A stretch of DNA of 64,000 nt. Origin: Fimbriimonadaceae bacterium (GTDB lineage: Bacteria > Armatimonadota > Fimbriimonadia > Fimbriimonadales > Fimbriimonadaceae). The position numbers and the translations under genes were made by a program. The notes beneath the pieces are model-generated. The model was given only the letters and a program-made list of their open reading frames with translations. It ran no database searches and had not been told where the DNA came from. This document shows positions 25,731 through 35,016 of the stretch, piece by piece (within the stretch, counting starts at the first letter, position 1; the number at the start of each line of letters is the position of its first letter). The stretch is taken from NCBI GenBank assembly GCA_019454125.1, contig CP075365.1, forward strand, positions 1,420,218 to 1,484,217, read 5' to 3'.

Positions 25731-26176
25731 GCACCGAACACGCTGACAAGGCGCTCGATCTGGACGTTCGCCGAGCGGAGGCGCTGAGCGAGGGTCTTGC
25801 CGAGGTTGCGGTAGATCGCCATGCCGATTCGGGGCTGGGTTTCCATCAGGTCCATGAGCTTCTTGCCGTCCAGGTGCAAGAGCCGGCTGGCGCCGTTGCT
25901 CATCACCGTGGCCGATCGCTGGCCGTCTTCGAGCAAAGCGAACTCGCCTATGATCGCGCCGGGTTTCAGCCTCGTGATCACGTCGCCCGCAGGGGTGCGG
26001 ACTTCGCCGCTGCCCTCGACCAGCACGTAGAGGTCGAAGGAGACCTCGTCCTCTCGGACGATGTCCTCCAAATCTCCGCGCTCAATGAACTCACCAAGCT
26101 CGCAGAGGCCCTTGACCTCTTCGTCCGTTAGGCCATCGGTGATGTAGTGGGTGCGGAACGTATCGAAGAGATCCAT
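25727..26176 (-). CDS. Cyclic nucleotide-binding domain protein
   Basis: A 149-residue protein made almost entirely of a cNMP-binding beta-roll: LYVLVEGSGEVRT, ITRLKPGAIIGEFALLEDGQRSATV (the phosphate-binding cassette, with E and R of the GEFALL...RSA motif) and a C-terminal helix. There is no DNA-binding domain, so it is probably a partner or scaffold protein and not a transcription factor. SD-like AAGGA lies 7 bases before ATG 26176, with TATCCT just upstream of that. It overlaps the end of the biotin carboxylase gene by four bases, tail to tail. Confidence 0.82.
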   Translation of the reverse strand: MDLFDTFRTHYITDGLTDEEVKGLCELGEFIERGDLEDIVREDEVSFDLYVLVEGSGEVRTPAGDVITRLKPGAIIGEFALLEDGQRSATVMSNGASRLLHLDGKKLMDLMETQPRIGMAIYRNLGKTLAQRLRSANVQIERLVSVFGA

Positions 26177-26225
26177 GCCGTTTTCCTTAGGATACCGGCA
26201 CGGGGTGTCTCCCCTGAAGACGAGT

Positions 26226-26256
26226 GCCCCCCTTCCCGCTAGGCGGGAAAGGGGGC
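26226..26256. terminator. Strong GC hairpin downstream of the Cys-rich gene
   Basis: A 14-bp stem with one mismatch (left arm 26226-26239, right arm 26243-26256) around a TAG loop lies just after the minus-strand Cys-rich gene. No T-run follows, so it is a terminator candidate only. Confidence 0.5.
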
Positions 26257-26265
26257 GGAGTGGCT

Positions 26266-26466
26266 CTACTTGCCGCAGCAACCGCCGCAGCATCCACCGC
26301 CGCAACAGCCGCTCTCGCAGCAATTGCAGGCAGCACAGGCGCAGTCGCTGCAGCAGCACCCGATGCTGGGGGCCTCTTGGGTGGCCCGCGCCGGGCCGAA
26401 GAGGTTTGCCGCGGGAGCGGCGACGACGAATCCGAGCACGAGGCTCGTCACGATGGTTTTCAGCAT
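26266..26466 (-). CDS. Very cysteine-rich exported small protein (66 residues)
   Basis: A signal peptide (residues 1-29, VTSLVLGFVVAAPAA core) is followed by a mature part whose last 32 residues contain 14 cysteines in CC and CCC clusters separated by Gly (CCCSDCACAACNCC, then GCCGGGCCGGCC). Such density suggests multiple metal binding or a cross-linked extracellular structure. It does not match a classical cyanobacterial or animal metallothionein that I can recall. ATG 26466 has GGAAAG upstream. The next minus-strand gene also encodes a Cys-rich exported protein. Confidence 0.65.
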   Translation of the reverse strand: MLKTIVTSLVLGFVVAAPAANLFGPARATQEAPSIGCCCSDCACAACNCCESGCCGGGCCGGCCGK

Positions 26467-26566
26467 TGTGTTCTTTCCGTTCGATGCATCCGGGATTTGC
26501 CCGGGGACGTGAGGGGAACGACGAAACGACCTTAGCCAGGGACCTGGCTTTGGCAGCAGGGTTTCG

Positions 26567-26974
26567 TCAAACGAACGGAGGGGCACGGGGCGCACCCGGA
26601 GACCGGGCACGAGTCCCTGCAGTCAAGACCGGGTCGCAAAGCGGCCTGGCCTCGGGTAACTGAACGGTGCCTGGAACCGCAAAGGGAGTCGGCAGGGCCG
26701 CAGGCGTCTCTAAGGGGGGAAGGACCGCTTTCGCCGGGATGGCGACCTGGCCCTTGGCGGCGACGAGTTTCGCCTGTTCCGTGCACGCCGGGCATCCGCC
26801 CTCGTCCTTGTTGGACGCAGAACAGCACCCTTGTGCCTGGTTCGGCTGCTCAGGGCCGCAGAGCCCCACCGAGCATGCTATCGCACAGGCGCCCCAGCAA
26901 CATGCCGACAGCCAAAGGCTGCCCGCCATGAGCCAAGCGGCGCGGAGGGAGCGGAACTTGCCCACCACCATCAT
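26567..26974 (-). CDS. Cysteine-rich lipoprotein, function unknown
   Basis: A 135-residue protein with a basic N-region (GKFRSLRAAW), a hydrophobic core and the lipobox WLSAC, so probably lipidated. Eight further cysteines follow within about 50 residues of the lipobox (CCWGACAIACSVGLC, GCCS, CPAC), then comes an Ala/Pro-rich tail. The first of two adjacent ATGs at 26974 is chosen because CAAAAT lies 8 bases upstream; an ATG at 27004 would add ten residues. It shares Cys density and orientation with the 66-residue gene downstream. No family recognised. Confidence 0.55.
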   Translation of the reverse strand: MMVVGKFRSLRAAWLMAGSLWLSACCWGACAIACSVGLCGPEQPNQAQGCCSASNKDEGGCPACTEQAKLVAAKGQVAIPAKAVLPPLETPAALPTPFAVPGTVQLPEARPLCDPVLTAGTRARSPGAPRAPPFV

Positions 26975-26982
26975 TATGCCGC

Positions 26983-26988
26983 ATTTTG
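26983..26988 (-). promoter_or_regulatory. -10-like box (CAAAAT) for the Cys-rich lipoprotein
   Basis: Read on the minus strand, CAAAAT ends 8 bases before ATG 26974, the same box and spacing as before the biotin carboxylase gene. Confidence 0.4.
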
Positions 26989-27042
26989 GGGGGTGACCGG
27001 CCATAAATCCTGCCTTCCCAGGCCGACTTCTCGTCTCGCCGG

Positions 27043-27048
27043 TACGAT
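27043..27048 (+). promoter_or_regulatory. -10 box of a leaderless promoter (TACGAT) for etfBA
   Basis: TACGAT ends 8 bases before GTG 27057. Confidence 0.5.
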
Positions 27049-27056
27049 CCCAAGCC

Positions 27057-27794
27057 GTGAGGATCATGGTTCCGGTCAAACGGGTGGTCGACCCCTACGC
27101 AAAGGTGCGGCCCTTGGCGGACGGCAGCGGCCTAGATGTGGCCAGCGTCAAATTCGACGTCAACCCATTTGACGAGATTGCGGTGGAGGAGGCCGTCCGG
27201 ATGAAGGAAATCGACGCCAGCGTCCACGTGACCGCGGTCGGCATCGGCCCGAGCGACGCGGAAGAGCAACTGCGCAAGGCTTTGGCCATGGGCGCCGACG
27301 AGGCCATCCTGGTCGAGACGGACGACCCCATGGATTCGGGCGTCGTGGCAAAGGAACTCGAAACCGTGGCACGCGAGCTCCAGCCAGACCTGATCCTGAT
27401 GGGGAAGCAGGCCACCGACGACGACAACAACCAGGCCGGGCAGATGCTAGCAGCACGGCTCGGCTGGCCACAGGCCACCTTCGCCTGCAAGGTCGAACGG
27501 GCAGAGGGCAGGCTCCGGGTCACGCGCGAGACAGACCACGGCGAAGAGACTCTCGAATTACCGATGCCTTGCCTGGTGACCGCCGACCTCCGGCTGAACG
27601 AACCGCGCTACATCGCCTTGCCAGGCATCATCAAGGCGCGGTCCAAGCCCCTGACGAAGCGGCCCCGATCCACCGATGCGGCGCCGAAGACCCGGGTCAC
27701 CAGAATGGATTCACCCCCGCCCCGGGCAGCCGGCCGCCGAGTCGGCTCCGTCGACGAACTTGTCGCCGCCCTGAAGGAGGCGGGAGTCCTGTGA
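27057..27794 (+). CDS. etfB: Electron transfer flavoprotein beta subunit
   Basis: The small ETF subunit that carries electrons from acyl-CoA and related dehydrogenases to the membrane quinone pool. It has 245 residues, with the N-terminal IMVPVKRVVDP, the KFDVNPFDEIAVEEAVR segment, ALAMGADEAILVE and the AMP/FAD-contact stretch MGKQATDDDNNQAGQMLA. Start GTG 27057; the stop overlaps etfA by four bases. No dehydrogenase or ETF-quinone oxidoreductase gene is adjacent. Confidence 0.95.
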   Translation: MRIMVPVKRVVDPYAKVRPLADGSGLDVASVKFDVNPFDEIAVEEAVRMKEIDASVHVTAVGIGPSDAEEQLRKALAMGADEAILVETDDPMDSGVVAKELETVARELQPDLILMGKQATDDDNNQAGQMLAARLGWPQATFACKVERAEGRLRVTRETDHGEETLELPMPCLVTADLRLNEPRYIALPGIIKARSKPLTKRPRSTDAAPKTRVTRMDSPPPRAAGRRVGSVDELVAALKEAGVL

Positions 27795-28675
27795 GGCTGT
27801 TGGGGATCGCCTTCGATGCCAACGACGCCCGGGCGTGCCAGGCCTTCGCGGCCGCCCTCGGCTGCGAGTTCGACCTCGTGCAACTCACCGGTGTCGCCGT
27901 GGCCGATGCGGGCGCGGGCAAAGTGATGGACGCGGGACTGGAAGACGTGCCCCCGGCGGACGCCCTTGCCGCAGCCTTGCAGGGAGCCACCTCCGGGTAC
28001 ACCCACGTCGCCGCCCCGAGCTCGATGCAAGCCAAGGACTTGCTCGCCCGCTTGGCCGGGCTCCTCGATGCAGCCATGGTCACGGACGCAACCGGCTTCA
28101 CCGCGCCGAACCTGTGGGCCCGGCCGATCGTGGCGGGGACGGTGATGGCGACGGTCGAGACACTCACCGAGCCCGTGGTCGTGACGTTCCGGGCCGCGTC
28201 GTTCGCCAAGGTGGAACCGGCCGGGGCGTCGCCTGTCGAGGCCTTTCAGATCGCCGGTGCCAGCGCCGTCACACGGCTGGCAAAGACGGTTCGCGGCGGG
28301 TCGCGACCAGACCTCACCCAAGCGAAAGTCGTGGTCTCTGGAGGGCGCCCCCTGGGCGATGCGGAGACCTTCGAGAGGGTGATCGGCGGCCTTGCCGACA
28401 AGCTCGGCGGAGCGGTCGGCGCGACACGCGCCGCGGTCGACTCAGGCATCGCCGCGAACGAACTCCAAGTGGGTCAAACAGGCAAGATTGTCGCACCAGA
28501 CTTATACATAGCAGCGGGAATAAGCGGTTCGACCCAACACATGGCGGGCATCAAGGACTCGAAGGTGATCGTGGCGATCAACAAAGATTCCGAGGCGCCG
28601 ATCTTCGAGGTCGCCGACTTTGGGCTCGTCGCGGACCTCTTCGACGCGGTGCCGGAACTGACCTCGAAAGTCTAG
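27791..28675 (+). CDS. etfA: Electron transfer flavoprotein alpha subunit
   Basis: The large, FAD-binding ETF subunit. The C-terminal FAD domain is clear: [66 protein letters not shown] and [16 protein letters not shown]. At 294 residues it is a little shorter than typical (about 310-330) because the N-terminal domain is compact. GTG 27791 overlaps the etfB stop (GTGA), so the two subunits are translationally coupled. Confidence 0.95.
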   Translation: MRLLGIAFDANDARACQAFAAALGCEFDLVQLTGVAVADAGAGKVMDAGLEDVPPADALAAALQGATSGYTHVAAPSSMQAKDLLARLAGLLDAAMVTDATGFTAPNLWARPIVAGTVMATVETLTEPVVVTFRAASFAKVEPAGASPVEAFQIAGASAVTRLAKTVRGGSRPDLTQAKVVVSGGRPLGDAETFERVIGGLADKLGGAVGATRAAVDSGIAANELQVGQTGKIVAPDLYIAAGISGSTQHMAGIKDSKVIVAINKDSEAPIFEVADFGLVADLFDAVPELTSKV

Positions 28676-28676
28676 G

Positions 28677-31196
28677 TCACCACGTCGTGACACCCAGGAT
28701 GCGGACCCCGGCCAAGCGGTCGCGAGCCGTAAGCCGCACCTGGGTGACCTTGCCGAAGCCTTTCGGCAAGGGGAGCCGTATGGAGCAGGCCCCGGCGGAC
28801 CGATCTGCCGCAACCAGGGGCCGCACGTCTTCCGGGGCGCGGACGTGGGCGCCGTAATAGAGGGTCTTCGTGAGCGTGGCCCCGCGTTCACCCTCGAGAG
28901 CTAGGTCAGCGACGGCCACCCCCTGTCCCATCCAGGCGACGCAGTCCAACGCCAGACCGACCTCGTTCGCGTCCGCCGAAAGGTTGAGGACGATCTCCGA
29001 GGCGCCGCTTTGGCCGGTAACGGTTAGAGGCGTGTAGAGGCCGAGAGGGGTGCCCAGAAGAAAGGTTGTGGGGCCGACCTTGGCGGGCCGGGTCGAGCCG
29101 CCCACCGACCACGCCTGGCCGGGACGGTCGTCGACCGGCGAGGGGGCCCCGAAGAGGAGGGAGCGGAGGCGCTCCATCGGGTCGTAGGGAAGTTTGTCCG
29201 GCGCGTCGGTACGGCCGCTCCAGGCATAGTCCCCAGCCAAAACATAGGCGGCGAATTGCTTGGGTTCTCGATAGACCGCGCCCTCGTCGGTGACCGTGCC
29301 TGCCCACGTGGTCTGAAGGGTTCCCGAGCCCGAGGCGACGGCCGCCAGAGTGTGACCCCGGATGTTCGCGGGCTTCCACCAGCTCGCTGCGATGGGCTTT
29401 AGTCCATCCGATTTAAACAGTTTCAGAGAAGGAAAATTGGTTGTTTCCTCGTAGTGCCAGTCACAGACCCAGGAGCCCGCGGGCAGGGTGCGCCGTCTTT
29501 CTGCGGCAGTGGCGCGGTCGGAAGCGTGGGCACCGGCCGAAGCCTCACTGGGGGCGAGCATCATGTCGCCCCAGAACATAGGTTCTGCGCCGAAACTGCG
29601 GGCGAGCGCACCGAGCCAGGGAACGTGGCGCTGCCAGAGCCGCGAGGAGAGGGCCGGGTCGTCCGGCATTCCCCGGCGGTCAAACTCGTCCAATCCGAAA
29701 TGAATAGTTTTTGGCGCAAAAACTTCTACACATGCCTTCCAGATCTCGCGGATCTTGTTCAGAGCCGGTTCCTTTCGGGGGTCGATCGTGAAGGGGTTGT
29801 CCCGGCTCATCGCGAGCTCCAAGTTCTCACCACCGGCGAAGAACCAGCCCATATGGCCAAGGCTCTGAATGAGCGGCACAGGCTCCAGACCTTCGTGGCG
29901 ATAAAGCGCGGCAAGGGTGGCCAAATCTTTGAGGGAAGTGGAATCGGAGGTCGCCTTGACACCGGGCCAGGCCGACCGGTCGCACTGGAGGACAACGTGG
30001 TTGAAGCGCATGGGCCCGACTAATCGCTCGACGAGCGAGGGCTGAAACTGGACTGCGCGCGGCCCGGCGAAGAGGTGGACTCCGCGCCAGGCGACGGAGG
30101 GCCAATCGCGGATCTTCGTGGCGGGCCACACGAGGACGCCCTGGCGAGGCTGGGCCAGGTCGACGAGCTTCTGGAGTCCGAACCGCAAGCCCGCCCTGTC
30201 CTCGGCCACGAGTCGCACCCGCCCTTCGGAAACGGTGAGCACGTAGCCATCCGGGCCGAGCCCGGTCGGCAAGATCTCCGTGTCGATCCGGACGGTCCCC
30301 GATGCGGCCGGGAGCATCCATCGCCTGCCGAGGTCGCGGGCCAGGTTCTCTGCGATCGGATCGTCCGCACCCAAGGCTCCGATGAACTCGAAGCCGGCAG
30401 GAACGGCGACCCATTCGCCTGTATCGAGCCGCTCCTTCGGCTTCGGCACCTCTGGGGACGGGGCGGTGGGCGCGGAGATCGCGGTGGCAAGAGGGCTCGC
30501 AACGGGCCGCAGCGTGTTCGCATTGGGCACGTGGAGCGGGCGGGCGTCGAAAGACCATCGGGCCACCGACTCGATCGCGTCGCCCGGTTTCAGGACAAGG
30601 GGAGCCTGGGTGAGTCGGAACAGGCTGTCGCCGCTGGCCCAGCCACCGTCCATTCCGCGCCCGTCAGCAAGCTGCGCGCGCGTCCCGGGCAGGTGCAAAC
30701 CGATCTTGGCCAGCGGAGAGTCGAACTCGAAGCGCTCGCTTGCCGGGCCGAGCATCCGCCCCTCTTCGCTCCCGCGGTAGGGTTCCGGCCGGGGCGTGAC
30801 CGTGAACTCGCCGATCCGGATCGAGCCGCTCGCGACCGCCGAGCCCCACAGGAAACCAGGTGTGTTCTCGACGCGCACCCGCCCCTCGCCGCGCCATTTG
30901 AACTCGTTTCGGACTTCCAGGAAGTCGAATCCGGGTTTGAAGGTCAGGGTGCCGTGCGCGAGCCCGTCCTTGCTTTGGTAACGGACCCGGATCGAAGCGT
31001 CGGGCAACCGCGCCACCTCTTTCGGCTGCCAGCGCGAGTTGTAGAGGCCCTTGCCAGAGCCGGCCTCGAAGTATTGGAAGCTGGACCCGCGCACCACGGG
31101 CACTCCGGAGACGCGCACCTGCAGACCCTCGAACTCCGCATAGTCGATCTGGACGGCCGCCAACGGGGCGCTCAGAAGGAGGGTTGCCAGGGTCAC
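28677..31196 (-). CDS. Exported GH20-like glycoside hydrolase (beta-N-acetylhexosaminidase type)
   Basis: An 839-residue exported protein with a short signal (LATLLLSAPLAA). The first 270 residues are beta-rich. A GH20b-like accessory part follows (LPTGLGPDGYVLTVSEGRV, RAGLRFGLQKLVDL), then a TIM-barrel region with WRGVHLF, IQSLGHMGW and the acidic pair in TIHFGLDEFDRR, matching the GH20 HxGxDE motif. The usual GH20 C-terminal tryptophan motifs are only partly visible. GTG 31196 lies 5 bases after the carB stop. Substrate inferred as an N-acetylhexosaminide; not proven. Confidence 0.72.
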   Translation of the reverse strand: MTLATLLLSAPLAAVQIDYAEFEGLQVRVSGVPVVRGSSFQYFEAGSGKGLYNSRWQPKEVARLPDASIRVRYQSKDGLAHGTLTFKPGFDFLEVRNEFKWRGEGRVRVENTPGFLWGSAVASGSIRIGEFTVTPRPEPYRGSEEGRMLGPASERFEFDSPLAKIGLHLPGTRAQLADGRGMDGGWASGDSLFRLTQAPLVLKPGDAIESVARWSFDARPLHVPNANTLRPVASPLATAISAPTAPSPEVPKPKERLDTGEWVAVPAGFEFIGALGADDPIAENLARDLGRRWMLPAASGTVRIDTEILPTGLGPDGYVLTVSEGRVRLVAEDRAGLRFGLQKLVDLAQPRQGVLVWPATKIRDWPSVAWRGVHLFAGPRAVQFQPSLVERLVGPMRFNHVVLQCDRSAWPGVKATSDSTSLKDLATLAALYRHEGLEPVPLIQSLGHMGWFFAGGENLELAMSRDNPFTIDPRKEPALNKIREIWKACVEVFAPKTIHFGLDEFDRRGMPDDPALSSRLWQRHVPWLGALARSFGAEPMFWGDMMLAPSEASAGAHASDRATAAERRRTLPAGSWVCDWHYEETTNFPSLKLFKSDGLKPIAASWWKPANIRGHTLAAVASGSGTLQTTWAGTVTDEGAVYREPKQFAAYVLAGDYAWSGRTDAPDKLPYDPMERLRSLLFGAPSPVDDRPGQAWSVGGSTRPAKVGPTTFLLGTPLGLYTPLTVTGQSGASEIVLNLSADANEVGLALDCVAWMGQGVAVADLALEGERGATLTKTLYYGAHVRAPEDVRPLVAADRSAGACSIRLPLPKGFGKVTQVRLTARDRLAGVRILGVTTW

Positions 31197-31200
31197 CCGG

Positions 31201-32712
<1,512 letters not shown>

Positions 32713-32713
32713 G

Positions 32714-33841
32714 CTAGATTCCCCCGCCCGCGACGACCGGGCCGCGCTCCATCTGTTCGACGAACGCCCGGAAGTATTTACGCGAGTCCCACGGGCCGGG
32801 TGCGGCCTCCGGGTGGTACTGGATGCTGCTCGCGTAGCTCTTCGGCATGCGCACGCCCTCTACCGTGCCGTCGTTCAAGTTGACCTGGGTCACGTGCGCG
32901 CCCGTGCCCTCCAGCGAGTCCGGGTCGACCGCATAGCCGTGGTTCTGGCTCGTGATGGTCACGGTGCCGTCCTCCAAGTCTTTCACCGGATGGTTCGCGC
33001 CGCGGTGGCCGAACTTCAGCTTGTACGTGCGACCTCCGACGGCTTGGCAGAGGACCTGGTTGCCCAGGCAGATGCCGAAAACGGGGACGCGGCCGAGCAG
33101 GTCGCGGGCGGTCTCGACCACCTCGGCGAGCCGCGCCGGGTCGCCCGGGCCGGGTGAAAAGAGCACGCCGTCCGGCTTCCACGCCATCACCTCGTCCGCG
33201 CTCGTCGTGGAGGGGAGGACGATGCTGCGGACGCCCAGGGCGGCGAAGCGGCGCAGGATGTTGAACTTAAGCCCGCAATCGACCACGACCATCTTGAGCT
33301 TGAAGTCGGCAAGGGGTTGGTCGATCGGTTCGCGACCGCTCGGGCCCCAGGCGTAGATTTCGCGCGTTGTGACTTCCTGCACAAAGTCGCGCTGGCCGTA
33401 GTCCACGGCGCGCTCCACCGCCGCCCGGGCGATGTGCTCGCCCTCGGAGCTGACGGCGGCCATCATCGCGCCGGCGTCCCGTACACGCTTTGTCAGGGCG
33501 CGTGTGTCGACCCCTTGGATCGCGACGACCTTGCGATCGTGCAGAAAGGCGTCGAGGTTCTGGCTCGAGCGCCAGTTGCTGGGTTGTGCGCAGGCTTCGC
33601 GCACGACGATGCTCGTGGGCTGGATTCGGTCTGACTCGAAGTCGTCTTTGTTCACCCCATAGTTCCCGATGAGGGGATAGGTGAAGAGGACGATTTGGCC
33701 GGCGTAGCTGGGGTCGCTAAGAATCTCCTGGTAGCCGGTCATCCCGGTGTTGAAGACCAATTCCCCGGTAGCCGTCCCGGTCGCACCCAAGTGGTGTCCC
33801 TTGACGACGGTCCCATCCCCGAGGGCGAGGTACGCGTCCAA
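32714..33841 (-). CDS. carA: Carbamoyl-phosphate synthase small chain (glutaminase)
   Basis: Hydrolyses glutamine and channels ammonia to CarB for pyrimidine and arginine synthesis. The N-terminal CarA domain has [21 protein letters not shown] and the C-terminal class I amidotransferase has the nucleophile in VFGICLGNQ and the HPEAAPGP histidine. Length 375 residues, normal. The start is TTG 33841, and TATGAT lies 11 bases upstream. One base separates its TAG stop from the ATG of the half-length carB. Confidence 0.95.
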   Translation of the reverse strand: MDAYLALGDGTVVKGHHLGATGTATGELVFNTGMTGYQEILSDPSYAGQIVLFTYPLIGNYGVNKDDFESDRIQPTSIVVREACAQPSNWRSSQNLDAFLHDRKVVAIQGVDTRALTKRVRDAGAMMAAVSSEGEHIARAAVERAVDYGQRDFVQEVTTREIYAWGPSGREPIDQPLADFKLKMVVVDCGLKFNILRRFAALGVRSIVLPSTTSADEVMAWKPDGVLFSPGPGDPARLAEVVETARDLLGRVPVFGICLGNQVLCQAVGGRTYKLKFGHRGANHPVKDLEDGTVTITSQNHGYAVDPDSLEGTGAHVTQVNLNDGTVEGVRMPKSYASSIQYHPEAAPGPWDSRKYFRAFVEQMERGPVVAGGGI

Positions 33842-33852
33842 GTCGGAGGCGA

Positions 33853-33858
33853 ATCATA
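33853..33858 (-). promoter_or_regulatory. -10 box (TATGAT) for carAB
   Basis: Read on the minus strand, TATGAT ends 11 bases before the TTG start of carA, so the leader would be only a few bases long. Confidence 0.45.
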
Positions 33859-33871
33859 CCAGCCGGAGCCG

Positions 33872-34765
33872 TCAACTTTTCTCGCGGATGGTTACGGTGG
33901 CGTCGTCGGCCACCTTGGCATGGACCGTCGTGCCTACGCTTGCCTTGATGTTCGAGCCTTTGAAAGTGCCGCGCAGGGTCTTGTCGACGCTGCCGACGAG
34001 GTCGCCGATTTCTCCCGCCGCTTGGGCGGCGAGCACCAGGTCGACCCCCGCAAGGCTGCCGACGTTGCCGCTCTGCAGGCCCTTGATGGCGTCTGCCCAC
34101 GTCCCTGACCCCTCGTTCCGCCCTTGCTTCTGGATCAGTTTCTCGGTGCGGCCCAGCCCGTGTTTTTCAGCGATCTTCTTCAGCTTCTGGTCGGGCTCCT
34201 TGCCCTGGGGCGTCTCGCCTTTAACGAGGGCGAGGAGGTAGTCGCGGGCTTCCGGGTCGTTCACCAGGGCCTGGATGTCGGCCGTGTCCTGGTCGAGCCG
34301 CGTGTTGGAGGCGGTGAACTCGTACTCGGCTTGACCCTCCCCTTGGCCGGAGGACAGGGCCAGTTTCTGGCCGTCCACAGTCTGGACCGAACCGAGTTCG
34401 ACCACGAGTCGGGCTGGCTGGTTGCCCAGGGCCGAGGCGACGGTGCCCCCGCGGGACCGCGCCACCTTGCCTTCCACGAGGGTTCCTTGGGCAATGACGG
34501 TGTGCCCGTCCTTGGACTTCACATTGTCGCGGACGACGAGCTTCACTTCGTCGCCCACCTTGCTACCGCCCGAGGTGAGCGGGGTGAGGAGCAGAAGTGG
34601 CACGTCGGCCCCTTCTTCCAAGGCAGCGTGCACGACAGGGGCGGGCTTGAGCATGGCCGGTAGCTCGACCGGGAGGCGGTTCTCCTTCCAAGCGTAAGCC
34701 CCGTAGACGACACCGCCGATCACGCCCAGACCCAGGATTGCCCGAACCCACTTCATCCTAATCAC
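33872..34765 (-). CDS. Membrane-anchored protein with a conserved beta domain, function unknown
   Basis: A 297-residue protein with one N-terminal membrane segment (about 8-24, AILGLGVIGGVVYGAYAW). Residues 52-105 contain a pattern seen in many exported proteins of Acidobacteria and related groups: LLLTPLTSGGSKVGDEVKL, then VIAQGTLVEGKV. The rest is polar and ends in a beta-like tail. Start GTG 34765; ATG 34756 is close. The stop is 30 bases before carA, same strand, so it may be transcribed ahead of carA. Function unknown. Confidence 0.6.
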   Translation of the reverse strand: MIRMKWVRAILGLGVIGGVVYGAYAWKENRLPVELPAMLKPAPVVHAALEEGADVPLLLLTPLTSGGSKVGDEVKLVVRDNVKSKDGHTVIAQGTLVEGKVARSRGGTVASALGNQPARLVVELGSVQTVDGQKLALSSGQGEGQAEYEFTASNTRLDQDTADIQALVNDPEARDYLLALVKGETPQGKEPDQKLKKIAEKHGLGRTEKLIQKQGRNEGSGTWADAIKGLQSGNVGSLAGVDLVLAAQAAGEIGDLVGSVDKTLRGTFKGSNIKASVGTTVHAKVADDATVTIREKS

Positions 34766-34817
34766 TCCGACGCATGGACGGCTTGGCTGGCTTCAAAGTC
34801 CCGGGTGGGTTGGACGC

Positions 34818-34861
34818 AAAAAAGTGAGCGGGGCCCGCGCTCGCTTCACGGGCCCCGGCTC
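34818..34861 (-). terminator. Rho-independent terminator of the 12-repeat protein gene
   Basis: Read on the minus strand, a stem of GGGGCCCG paired with CGGGCCCC, extended by GAGC/GCTC, is followed by CAC and six T residues (34823-34818). It lies about 155 bases downstream of the stop at 35017. Confidence 0.75.
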
Positions 34862-35016
34862 GGGGGAGGATCTCAGTTCTGCTTTTAGACCTTGCTCTCG
34901 CCAGTCGTGCCAATAGCAACAAGCTCTGCCGGCCAGGCGTTCCCGAAATTTCAAGAAAACTTCTGCAAAGGCCTTCGTCCAACTCAGAACGTCCCTTCGA
35001 AACGGGAGATTTGCCG

